A stretch of 64,000 bases of DNA from positions 396,748 to 460,747 of the forward strand of contig JAHDCU010000002.1 of the NCBI GenBank assembly GCA_020629715.1, read 5' to 3'. Made by a program: the position numbers and the translations under genes. Origin of the DNA: Saprospiraceae bacterium. Its GTDB lineage: Bacteria > Bacteroidota > Bacteroidia > Chitinophagales > Saprospiraceae. Shown one piece after another: positions 34,247 to 42,692 of the stretch (positions are counted from its first letter, which is position 1; each line of letters begins with the position of its first letter). The notes beneath the pieces were generated by a model. It made no database searches and was not told the DNA's origin. It saw only the letters and a program-made list of their open reading frames with translations.

Positions 34247-37200
34247 ATGAGAAACACTTACGTTTCGTTCAAGGGAGTATTATGCTCGCTTGCTACTCTT
34301 TTCTGTTGTTTTCAGCTCACTGCTAGCAATATCACTGTCTGTCATGAAAATGCTCAGGTAGAACAAATCGAATTCCAATCCTTAAGTTTTGCACAGTGTA
34401 ATACCTCCCCGGTCATCACTTGTCCGCAAAATTATTTTGGATGCCCATCTGAAAGTATCGATCCATCCAATACTGGATTTGCAACAGCCGTACCTGGCCA
34501 GGCTGGATGCTCTCAACCTGACGTAACTTATGTAGATATAGAAATGTCTACTGGTCCATGTACAGGTCAATTATTCCGAAAAAGAAAATGGACTGCTGTA
34601 TATCCAGATGGTAACCCGTGGTTAATCGCAGAATGTACTCAGATCATTATGTTAGAAGATAATGATGCTCCCGCCATTGCAGATTGTCCTGATGATATTA
34701 CATTATCACCCAATATTGACTGTCAAGCAGTTGCTAGTTGGTCTTTACCTACAGCGAGTGATAATTGTGGTGTAGTTTCATTCACCAGCAATTATAATAG
34801 CGGTGAGATTTTTGGAGAAGGCAGTACTACCATTACTTATACTGCTACCGATGTATGTGGTGCTACAACTACCTGTTCGTTTACGGTTACCGTAGAGGGC
34901 CCATGCTGTGTAGCGCCTCCTACGATTTCATGCCCTGCAAATGTAGAATTGTGTCCTGGTGATTCGGTATCTCCGAGCAATACTGGAACGGCAACTGCTA
35001 GCGCAAGTACCGCTTGTAATACGCCTGACATTACCTATACAGATGACGTTATCAGTTCAGGACCTTGCACAGGTGCAAGGGTAATAGAAAGAACCTGGAC
35101 GGCTACTGATCCTAACTTTTCTAATTTTACCGACGCATGTATTCAAACGATTACATTGGAAGATACTAGCAACCCTATACTAAGTAATTGCCCTAGTGAT
35201 ATCATGCTATCACCTAATAATAATTGTGAGGGAGTTGCCACCTGGAATGCTCCATTGGCAAATGATAACTGTGGTATTGCATCAGTAACCAGCAATTATG
35301 ATAGCGGACATGCATTTGACTTAGGAACAACTACCGTAACCTATATTGCAACTGATAATTGCGGTAATACAGCTGCATGCTCATTTGATGTTACCGTATC
35401 AGGATCTTGCTGCTTTGAAGCACCGATCATTACTTGTCCTGGAGACGTATTCTTATGTCCTGGATCATCTATAGATACAGCTGATACAGGAGTAGCTACT
35501 GCGGTTGCAGGTTCTGTACATTGTGCTACGCCAATCGTAACTTTTACAGATCAAGTACTATCTACAGGTAACTGTGATGATATGACCATAAAAAGAGTAT
35601 GGGTGGCGACAGACCCAAATAATCCGAATCTGACTGCTGAATGTCATCAAATCATAGCACTTGCTGATACACAAGCTCCTATTATCAGCAAATGTCCGCT
35701 AGATATAACAGTGGCAAGCGGCGGCGAATGTACTGGATCAACAACTTGGGATGCTCCTACAGTTATTGATAATTGTGGTACTCCAAGTCTAAGTTCAGAC
35801 ATTTCAAGCGACTATGACTTCCCAATAGGGACAACTACGGTCACCTATACAGCAACCGACGATTGTGGAAACTCTGCAACTTGTACTTTCACCGTTACGG
35901 TTACTGACAATTGTTGTGATCAGGATCCTGTAATCACATGCCCCAGTGATTATAGCGCATGTGTAGGAACATCTACCAATCCAAATACTACTGGAAGTGC
36001 TACTGCCACTAATCCAAATATATCTTGTACTGATCTAGATATCACCTATTCAGATCATGTAGTAAGTACTGGCCCCTGTACTGGAGCAACCGTGATCGAA
36101 AGAACTTGGACTGCTTCCATATCTGGCACAGGACTTTCAACGTCTTGTATTCAAATGATTACGCTTGCAGATAACACTGATCCAGTACTTTCAAACTGTC
36201 CTTCGGATATTACTGTTGCAAGTAGTTCTACTGATTGTGTTGGTAATGCTAACTGGGCAATACCTACAGCGACTGATAATTGTGGTACTCCATCATTATC
36301 AAGTAATTATAATAGTTCTCATGATTTTCCGATCGGGACTACGACAGTAATCTATACAGCGACTGATAATTGCGGTAATACAGCATCATGCAGTTTCAAT
36401 GTAATCGTCACAGATAACTGTTGCGATGATAGTCCAACAATTACATGTCCTGCAGATTACTCTGCTTGTCCAGGATCATCTATAGACCCTAGTGTAACAG
36501 GTACTGCGACTTCTTCTAACGGAAATAGTAGCTGCCCAGCTTCGGTGATTACTTATACAGATAATGTAATTAGTACTGGACCTTGCTCTGGAGCAACGGT
36601 TATTGAAAGAACTTGGATTGCGACTATATCTGGCACTTCCATGTCAGCTTCTTGTACTCAGATAATTACATTATCAGATAATACTAATCCTGTATTGGCT
36701 AATTGTCCAGGTGATATCACGTTAGCAAGTAACAATAGTGACTGCACTGGAAGCACTACATGGACAGCACCTACTGCAACCGATAATTGTGGTACTCCTA
36801 CAATAACAAGTAACTACTCTACCTCATATCATTTCCCTATAGGAACAACGACGGTGGTATATACAGCGACAGATGCTTGTGGTAATACTGCAGCATGTAG
36901 TTTTGATGTAACCGTAACAGATAACTGTTGTAATGATGCTCCAGTAATAACCTGCCCTGCAGACTATACAGGATGTGTAGGAGGATCTACAGAACCAAAT
37001 ATAACAGGAACTGCTACTTCTACTAATTCAAATACTCACTGTGCTGATGCAGATATTAGCTATACCGATGATGTGACTAGTACTGGACCATGTGCTGGTG
37101 CAACTACCATTATACGTACTTGGGTTGCAACTATACCAGGGACCTCTCTAAGTGCTACTTGTACTCAGACGATCACTTTGGTTGACGATGTAGCACCTGT

Positions 37201-39433
37201 AATCCATGGATGTTCTGCTGATTTAGAAGTAGTTGAGGGAGACCCAGCCATTTGGACAGAGCCAACGGCCACTGATAATTGTGATACTGCGGTAGACCTT
37301 ACAGCCAATCATACTTCAGGTACCGTCTTCCCTCTTGGGGTTACAAATATCAATTATACGGCGACTGATGATTGTGGAAATACTTCGATATGTACGTTTA
37401 CAGTGACGGTAATTCCATTCACAGGGATCAACTGCCCCGACGATATTGTCATCGATTGTAATGATACCAATGGTGCCGTTGTGACATGGCCTACACCAGT
37501 ATTGGAAACAGAGTGTAATGCTTGTGCCGATGATCCTCATATCGATGGATTTTTATATATGGGTAATTATAATGGGCATCATTACTACTGTAGTACAACA
37601 AATGCAACATGGTTAAATGCACAAGCAGTATGTGAACAAAATGGTGGACATCTTGCAGTGATAAATACTGCTGGTGAAAATGCATTCCTAGCTAATCAGT
37701 TGACTATTCAATCAGCTTATATTGGATTGAGTGATCACATCACTGAAGGATCATTTGTATGGGCCAATAGTGATGAACTCAACTATACCAACTGGTATCC
37801 TGGACAACCAAATAACTACAACGGTAATCAAGATTTTGTAGAAATGCTCAACAATGGTCAATGGAATGACCAATACGTATCTTCTGCATTGGAATATATC
37901 ATGGAGATACCATGTAATTCTGTAGTACAAACGGAGGGACCTCTTAATGGAACATTATTTCCTGTAGGTACTACTACGGTCACTTATCAAGCTAGTGATG
38001 CATGTGGTAATACTGCGGTATGTAGTTTTGACGTGACGGTAAATTCAGCTATAAGTCTAGATTGTCCTAATGATGTAACACTAAGTTGCCCTGGTAGTGG
38101 AATGATTGTGAATTGGGATACACCACTGGCAACAAGCTGTTGTAATCAAAACTGTAATGCTGGAGGAAATATTCCTGGCTTCATGTACATGGGTAATCAT
38201 AATGGACACCATTACTATTGTTCTACTAAAGCAGCTACATGGCCAGTAGCCAACGATATATGCCAGCAAAATGGTGGATATCTTGCTACTATAGGAGATG
38301 CTACCGAAAATGAGTTCTTAGCTAATATCTTGACACTTCAGTCAGCTTATATTGGTCTACAGGATGCTGATGATGAAGGTACATTCACTTGGTCAAATGG
38401 AGAATCACTTACATATACTAATTGGTATCCTGGCCAGCCTAATGACTATCACGGTCAACAAGATTACGTTGAGATGCTCAATGACGGTCAATGGAATGAT
38501 CAGTATAATACGAAAGCCCTTGAGTTTATCATGGAAATACCAGGATGCGTAAATGTGTCTCAATCAGAAGGTCCTACAAGTGGTAGTTTCTTCGCAATAG
38601 GAACAACATCTACAGTCAGTTACATTGCAACAGATGGATGTGGAAATACTGCTGAATGTAGCTTTGATATCACAATCGAGCAACCAGCTTGTAATTCTGG
38701 TGGACAAAATACAAACTACTCTTGGATAGAAAGTATAAGCTTCAATACTATTCATAATCCATCAGGGGACAATGGTGGATATGCTGATTTCACAACACAA
38801 TGTGCTACCGTAAGTCCAGGACAGGTATGTCCTATTAGTCTTAATCCTGGATTTGGATTAGGAGCTACTCATGTATACTGGAAAATCTGGGTCGACTGGA
38901 ATATGGATGGGGACTTCACAGATAACGGAGAGTTCATAGCCTATGGTTCTGGCGCAAGTGCAATTAATGGCAACCTGCAAATGCCTTATGGCCTCTGGAG
39001 TGGGACTACCACGATGAGAATTGCTATGAAAAAAGGCTCTTATCCGACAGGTCCATGTGAAAATTTTGCTGATGGAGAAACCGAGGATTACTGTATCAAT
39101 GTAGTCGGAGGAGATATCATCGGTGATGATGATCATACACTCAGCCGAAGAGATAATATCGAGGCACAAGAACTAAGTTCTACAAAGGATGCCTTGAATA
39201 TAGAGGTATACCCGAACCCTGCAGCTCACGAAATCAAAGTTGATGTTGATCCCGCTCATCAAATACAGCAAGTACGTATACTTGATGGTCAAGGTAAGGT
39301 TACAAAATTGATAAAGGCTTACGAGGTAAATCAAATGATCGATATTGAAAATCTAAGTTCTGGTATCTACTATGTAGAGGTTATTGCCGAGGATGGTAGT
39401 CGTGAAATGAAAAAGCTTATCAAGCTAAGATAA
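34247..39433 (+). CDS. Giant surface protein: HYR-type repeats, two C-type lectin domains, GEVED domain, T9SS sorting
   Basis: 1728 aa. Signal peptide about 1-26 (ending LTASN). Six tandem ~168-residue units begin near residues 55, 224, 392, 560, 728 and 899. Each unit joins a Cys-containing module (ITCPxxxxxCxG ... RTWTAT) to an HYR domain (FPIGTTTVTYTATDNCGN). Two C-type lectin domains follow (about 1094-1222 and 1307-1433), each with YIGLSD/YIGLQD, NWYPGQPN and GQWNDQ, i.e. the WND calcium site. A GEVED domain comes next (about 1481-1621, VDWNMDGDFTDNGEF, DGETEDYCINV). A T9SS type A sorting domain ends it (about 1651-1728). Likely a surface adhesin that binds glycans; ligand unknown. A strong terminator follows. 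Confidence 0.9.
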   Translation: MRNTYVSFKGVLCSLATLFCCFQLTASNITVCHENAQVEQIEFQSLSFAQCNTSPVITCPQNYFGCPSESIDPSNTGFATAVPGQAGCSQPDVTYVDIEMSTGPCTGQLFRKRKWTAVYPDGNPWLIAECTQIIMLEDNDAPAIADCPDDITLSPNIDCQAVASWSLPTASDNCGVVSFTSNYNSGEIFGEGSTTITYTATDVCGATTTCSFTVTVEGPCCVAPPTISCPANVELCPGDSVSPSNTGTATASASTACNTPDITYTDDVISSGPCTGARVIERTWTATDPNFSNFTDACIQTITLEDTSNPILSNCPSDIMLSPNNNCEGVATWNAPLANDNCGIASVTSNYDSGHAFDLGTTTVTYIATDNCGNTAACSFDVTVSGSCCFEAPIITCPGDVFLCPGSSIDTADTGVATAVAGSVHCATPIVTFTDQVLSTGNCDDMTIKRVWVATDPNNPNLTAECHQIIALADTQAPIISKCPLDITVASGGECTGSTTWDAPTVIDNCGTPSLSSDISSDYDFPIGTTTVTYTATDDCGNSATCTFTVTVTDNCCDQDPVITCPSDYSACVGTSTNPNTTGSATATNPNISCTDLDITYSDHVVSTGPCTGATVIERTWTASISGTGLSTSCIQMITLADNTDPVLSNCPSDITVASSSTDCVGNANWAIPTATDNCGTPSLSSNYNSSHDFPIGTTTVIYTATDNCGNTASCSFNVIVTDNCCDDSPTITCPADYSACPGSSIDPSVTGTATSSNGNSSCPASVITYTDNVISTGPCSGATVIERTWIATISGTSMSASCTQIITLSDNTNPVLANCPGDITLASNNSDCTGSTTWTAPTATDNCGTPTITSNYSTSYHFPIGTTTVVYTATDACGNTAACSFDVTVTDNCCNDAPVITCPADYTGCVGGSTEPNITGTATSTNSNTHCADADISYTDDVTSTGPCAGATTIIRTWVATIPGTSLSATCTQTITLVDDVAPVIHGCSADLEVVEGDPAIWTEPTATDNCDTAVDLTANHTSGTVFPLGVTNINYTATDDCGNTSICTFTVTVIPFTGINCPDDIVIDCNDTNGAVVTWPTPVLETECNACADDPHIDGFLYMGNYNGHHYYCSTTNATWLNAQAVCEQNGGHLAVINTAGENAFLANQLTIQSAYIGLSDHITEGSFVWANSDELNYTNWYPGQPNNYNGNQDFVEMLNNGQWNDQYVSSALEYIMEIPCNSVVQTEGPLNGTLFPVGTTTVTYQASDACGNTAVCSFDVTVNSAISLDCPNDVTLSCPGSGMIVNWDTPLATSCCNQNCNAGGNIPGFMYMGNHNGHHYYCSTKAATWPVANDICQQNGGYLATIGDATENEFLANILTLQSAYIGLQDADDEGTFTWSNGESLTYTNWYPGQPNDYHGQQDYVEMLNDGQWNDQYNTKALEFIMEIPGCVNVSQSEGPTSGSFFAIGTTSTVSYIATDGCGNTAECSFDITIEQPACNSGGQNTNYSWIESISFNTIHNPSGDNGGYADFTTQCATVSPGQVCPISLNPGFGLGATHVYWKIWVDWNMDGDFTDNGEFIAYGSGASAINGNLQMPYGLWSGTTTMRIAMKKGSYPTGPCENFADGETEDYCINVVGGDIIGDDDHTLSRRDNIEAQELSSTKDALNIEVYPNPAAHEIKVDVDPAHQIQQVRILDGQGKVTKLIKAYEVNQMIDIENLSSGIYYVEVIAEDGSREMKKLIKLR
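34411..37420 (+). repeat. Six tandem ~505-bp coding repeats
   Basis: Units begin near 34411, 34918, 35421, 35926, 36430 and 36943, each opening with codons for xxITCP (or ISCP) and ending in an HYR domain. Spacing is 503-513 bp. By eye units 4-6 are the most alike, suggesting recent expansion at that end of the array. Confidence 0.8.
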
Positions 39434-39471
39434 TCGTTCGATAGAGCAACTACAGACACCCTATGTCTTAC

Positions 39472-39506
39472 AGGTCTGATCACTAAAGTGGTCAGACCTT
39501 TTTTTA
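39472..39506 (+). terminator. Rho-independent terminator of the giant surface-protein gene
   Basis: Arms AGGTCTGATCAC (39472-39483) and GTGGTCAGACCT (39488-39499) pair over 12 bp with one G-T wobble around a 4-nt loop. A run of T follows (39499-39505). It lies 38 bp beyond the stop codon. Confidence 0.9.
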
Positions 39507-39627
39507 TCGTTTTAAAAAAGATACTTAACTCTATCTGAAATCATAGAATCCTAAATTATGTCACTTAGGTCAGAAGGATCTAAACAAGAAGATCGTCCAA
39601 TGAGTAACATCAAACTAAAACGATCTT

Positions 39628-40728
39628 ATGAAGAACATTCATGGAATTTTATATTTCTTGCTATTCTTGTCATTCGGCATTTCTTCCTGTGACGAGAATA
39701 ATGAGGACTGTACCGAAACTTCTTGGTATCAAGATGCAGATGGTGACTCTTTAGGAAACCCAGATATCACCATAATCGCATGCGAACAACCTACTGGATA
39801 TGTATCAAACAGCAATGATCAAGATGATACCAATGCAGATACTATTACGATTATAGATGTGGATCCATCACATTTTCTGACTGACGAAAATGACTTTACC
39901 ATCTCTATTGTGGACTGTACACTATCTGATGGAACATCGGCTATGTGCTATGAAATAGTTACCTCCGTCGGTCCTAGTGATCATGAGATGGGACCTTGGT
40001 GTCCTGATAATATCACTGATGGAGCTGATAAAGGTGGAATCTGGTTAGAAGGTGGTGAAGTATACGATGTGGATGGAGCATTTATTGAAAATATGGCCAA
40101 TTTCTACGATGATGATACATGGCGCATGTATGATGCAGATGGTAATATTTACACGACGGATACAGAAGAAGACTGCGCAAATGCAGCAAACCCCAATGTC
40201 GGAGCTGAATACGAAAACTTTTGTGTAGAATGTCTACCCTCCTATGTTGCTGGCCTTAGCCGTACCTATCTAATTCCATCTACACCCGTACTATTAGATT
40301 CACCTGAGAGCTTTGGTATCATGGGTCCTCCAGGTCAAGGTAGCGACGCTCCTACGACTAGAGGTATAGCATTCAATGGTATACATTTCGATGCCCCAGC
40401 ACCTACTGATGCTATACTAGGCGCATATACATTAGCCCCATTTGATGACGCTGGTGGACATATCAATTTAGCAGTAGGATATCATTATCATGCTGCCACA
40501 GGGCTTAGCAAAGAAATCATACAGAATGACAATCATGCTCCTATGATTGGCTACGCCATGGATGGACATGCAATCTTCGCAAGACTAGATAGTAATGGTA
40601 ATGAACCTGACGACCTTGATAGTTGCAGAGGGCATTATGATGAAGTAAGAGGCTATCACTACCATGTGGATAAAGCTGGTAGTAATAATTTCATCAATTG
40701 TATGGGCGGAGCGTATGCCATCCAATAG
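39628..40728 (+). CDS. YHYH-domain lipoprotein
   Basis: 366 aa. Lipoprotein signal ending GISSC (Cys21). An acidic N-terminal stretch resembles a calcium-binding thrombospondin-type-3 repeat (WYQDADGDSLGNPD). The YHYH domain follows: VGYHYHAATG and RGYHYHVDKAG are the two namesake motifs, with MIGYAMDGHAIFA and CRGHYDEV between. YHYH proteins are secreted and of unknown function; the histidine pairs suggest metal binding. It starts a run with an EF-hand lipoprotein and a HupE-N-like protein. Confidence 0.85.
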   Translation: MKNIHGILYFLLFLSFGISSCDENNEDCTETSWYQDADGDSLGNPDITIIACEQPTGYVSNSNDQDDTNADTITIIDVDPSHFLTDENDFTISIVDCTLSDGTSAMCYEIVTSVGPSDHEMGPWCPDNITDGADKGGIWLEGGEVYDVDGAFIENMANFYDDDTWRMYDADGNIYTTDTEEDCANAANPNVGAEYENFCVECLPSYVAGLSRTYLIPSTPVLLDSPESFGIMGPPGQGSDAPTTRGIAFNGIHFDAPAPTDAILGAYTLAPFDDAGGHINLAVGYHYHAATGLSKEIIQNDNHAPMIGYAMDGHAIFARLDSNGNEPDDLDSCRGHYDEVRGYHYHVDKAGSNNFINCMGGAYAIQ

Positions 40729-40761
40729 TTTTTAATAAATCAAACCAAATAAATCCTAATT

Positions 40762-41073
40762 ATGATGAATAAATTATCAAGTACGATTCTACTTTTAGTA
40801 GCATTATTTTTGAGTTCCTGTGGTGGTAGTAAAGATGCATCACAAAATGAACAAGGTCCAAATAATGGTAATCGCCGCTCTGGACCACCATCTGTGGAGC
40901 AAATCTTTGAGATGGATACCGATGGAGATAATCTTTTATCTCGAGAAGAAGTCAAAGGTCGTATGGCCAATGATTTTGATAGAATTGATACCAATAGCGA
41001 TGGGTATTTGACTAAGGAAGAAGTCAAAAATGCTCCAAGGCCAGAAAGAAAATCTAGAGGACCTAAACAATAG
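40762..41073 (+). CDS. EF-hand lipoprotein
   Basis: 103 aa. Lipoprotein signal ending FLSSC (Cys20). A low-complexity linker follows (QNEQGPNNGNRRSGPP), then two EF-hand loops: DTDGDNLLSREE (52-63) and DTNSDGYLTKEE (76-87), each with canonical calcium-coordinating positions. It lies 33 bp behind the YHYH gene. It probably binds calcium on the periplasmic or outer face of the envelope; partner unknown, but the YHYH protein is the obvious candidate. Confidence 0.85.
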   Translation: MMNKLSSTILLLVALFLSSCGGSKDASQNEQGPNNGNRRSGPPSVEQIFEMDTDGDNLLSREEVKGRMANDFDRIDTNSDGYLTKEEVKNAPRPERKSRGPKQ

Positions 41074-41192
41074 TATAACACCGTTATTGGATTCTTTCCA
41101 TTAAATAAAACCATGAAGAGTGGTTACGATAAGCAAGCTTTTAGCTGAGTAATCACACTTCATAATTCAAGGTAATCTAAAGAGAAAATTTA

Positions 41193-41822
41193 ATGTTGAA
41201 AAAGCGTATTGCTATATGGCTTCTGACATGGATGATCGTGATTGTATCCTCTAAAGTAGAGGCGCATCAACCCGATGTATCGTCAACCATATTAGCTCAA
41301 AAAGATAATGCTACCTGGATACTCGAAATACGTGCAGCTCTGACCGCATTTAAGTATGAAGTAGAATTGGAGCACGGAAAAGATGCATATAGTAATCCTG
41401 AACAATTCAAAAGTTTGATCTTGGATCATATACAAGAGCATGTACGTATTTCAACAAATAAAAAAGCTAGAATAACTTTAGTGGATGGAGTAGTTCGCTT
41501 GGGTCATGAAACTAGTACTTTATTTAATATCAATGGATTAGAGGAATTTCAAACCTTAGAAATAATAAACAAAAGCTTTGAAAATATACCTCGTAATCAA
41601 AGTGCTTTGGTCGTATTAAAAAAAGGCTTCCAGCAAGATCAGTTTGTATTTTCCAAAAAAAATAATCATACTATAAAACTCAACGTAAAAGATAATTCAC
41701 TAGTCTTAAGTCAAGAAAAAAATATTGTTGATAGATCACCTTCTTGGTTGATACCTTCGATTTCGCTGATAAGTATGTTAGTATTTTCCTACTATGTATT
41801 TTGGTATTTCGAAAGGTCATAA
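41193..41822 (+). CDS. Membrane-anchored protein resembling the N-terminal exported domain of HupE/UreJ-like proteins
   Basis: 209 aa. Signal peptide about 1-24 ending KVEAHQ. The exported region (ATWILEIRAALTAFKYEVEL, SNPEQFKSLILDHIQEHV, GVVRLGHETSTLFNINGL, RNQSALVVLKKGF) resembles the extracytoplasmic part that precedes HupE/UreJ-type membrane domains in Bacteroidota. Here a single C-terminal membrane helix (WLIPSISLISMLVFSYYVFWYF) replaces that domain. Function unknown; metal handling is suggested only by the family link and by the YHYH and EF-hand neighbours. Confidence 0.6.
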   Translation: MLKKRIAIWLLTWMIVIVSSKVEAHQPDVSSTILAQKDNATWILEIRAALTAFKYEVELEHGKDAYSNPEQFKSLILDHIQEHVRISTNKKARITLVDGVVRLGHETSTLFNINGLEEFQTLEIINKSFENIPRNQSALVVLKKGFQQDQFVFSKKNNHTIKLNVKDNSLVLSQEKNIVDRSPSWLIPSISLISMLVFSYYVFWYFERS

Positions 41823-41840
41823 AACTGCATGAGTCTGATC

Positions 41841-41869
41841 AAAAAACCCTTCTCCAAAAGAGAAGGGTT
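41841..41869 (-). terminator. Rho-independent terminator of the basic secreted protein gene
   Basis: Arms AACCCTTCTC (41845-41854) and GAGAAGGGTT (41860-41869) pair perfectly around 5 nt. On the minus strand the stem runs into TTTTTT (complement of 41841-41846). It lies 22 bp beyond the stop of the gene at 41891 and may also slow plus-strand transcripts. Confidence 0.85.
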
Positions 41870-41890
41870 GTACTTCATCAGCTTTGCCGT

Positions 41891-42586
41891 TTAAAACGGA
41901 TTATCAGAAATTTTCTTGAGTTTAAATGAATTTCCATTCTGGCCTATCCATTTCAGACTATTATTATTAGTGACTACAATTCTATTTCCAGACCTGTCAG
42001 TATATTGGTCATCTCTAGATCTATTTTTACTATAGTAATACCATTTTTTCTCACCTTTAATCCTAGTCTTAATTCCATTGCGATTTTGAAGGATAATCAA
42101 GTTATGTCCAAACTTATCATTTCTATACAGTCCTTCTAAGTTTATATTTCGTTCTCTAGTACTTCGCCTTGGACGATTGGAATCATAATAATCTCCGTAA
42201 AGACCTGTACCATTAGGACCGTAGTCATCATAAGTATTAGAGGGTACTGGACAAGTAGCTAATGGAGCTAAGTATCCACGACGGTTAAATCTTTCTCTTT
42301 GAAAACCTGGGGCAGCTCGAAAAGAAATAACATGCCGACCTTGTATCTTGATCACAGCTCCACAATCACTGCGAAACTTACGATCGCTTACCCTGCGGTA
42401 TCTGCGCCAACCATTGGAGTAGGTATCTTTAGCTTTTATGCCATGCCTCCAATTTTTGATCTTAATCCGATGATTAGAAAATTCACTATCCCATTTACCA
42501 AACAGTAGTTGCTTATCTGCTCCGTGATGTGCTGATAATCCTAGTGGGATAAAAATCAGTAGAGAGAGGTAAATTAAAGTTCTCAT
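41891..42586 (-). CDS. Basic secreted protein with two related halves
   Basis: 231 aa from ATG 42586 (an in-frame TTG lies two codons before). Signal peptide about 1-19 (ending LGLSAHH). The mature protein is rich in Arg, Lys and Tyr. The two halves look alike: GKWDSEFSNHRIKIKNWRHGIK near the start and GLYRNDKFGHNLIILQNRNGIK later, each followed by an aromatic-basic stretch and a GNRIV/GRHVI strand. No family is recognised. It stands alone, with its own terminator, and is convergent with the HupE-N-like gene. Confidence 0.7.
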   Translation of the reverse strand: MRTLIYLSLLIFIPLGLSAHHGADKQLLFGKWDSEFSNHRIKIKNWRHGIKAKDTYSNGWRRYRRVSDRKFRSDCGAVIKIQGRHVISFRAAPGFQRERFNRRGYLAPLATCPVPSNTYDDYGPNGTGLYGDYYDSNRPRRSTRERNINLEGLYRNDKFGHNLIILQNRNGIKTRIKGEKKWYYYSKNRSRDDQYTDRSGNRIVVTNNNSLKWIGQNGNSFKLKKISDNPF

Positions 42587-42692
42587 AAGCAATTATTTAA
42601 AAGTGAATAATTACTTTTAAAGCGTAAAATCCTCTGTTAATGTGTTTTATGGCAATGTTAAAATCACGTTATCTATATAGATGTAAAACCAG

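Noticed and set aside
34411..37420. Long regular repeats that might suggest a CRISPR or satellite array
   Set aside because: The units are ~505 bp, lie in one open frame and encode HYR-type protein domains; they are coding repeats.
37316..38755. Several antisense frames of 60-75 codons inside the giant surface-protein gene
   Set aside because: They mirror the repetitive codon usage of the sense gene, lack recognisable domains and have no promoter or spacing support.
41110..41175. Imperfect inverted repeat GAAGAGTGGTTAC / GTAATCACACTTC after the EF-hand gene
   Set aside because: Two mismatches, a long loop and no T-run; not convincing as a terminator or operator.
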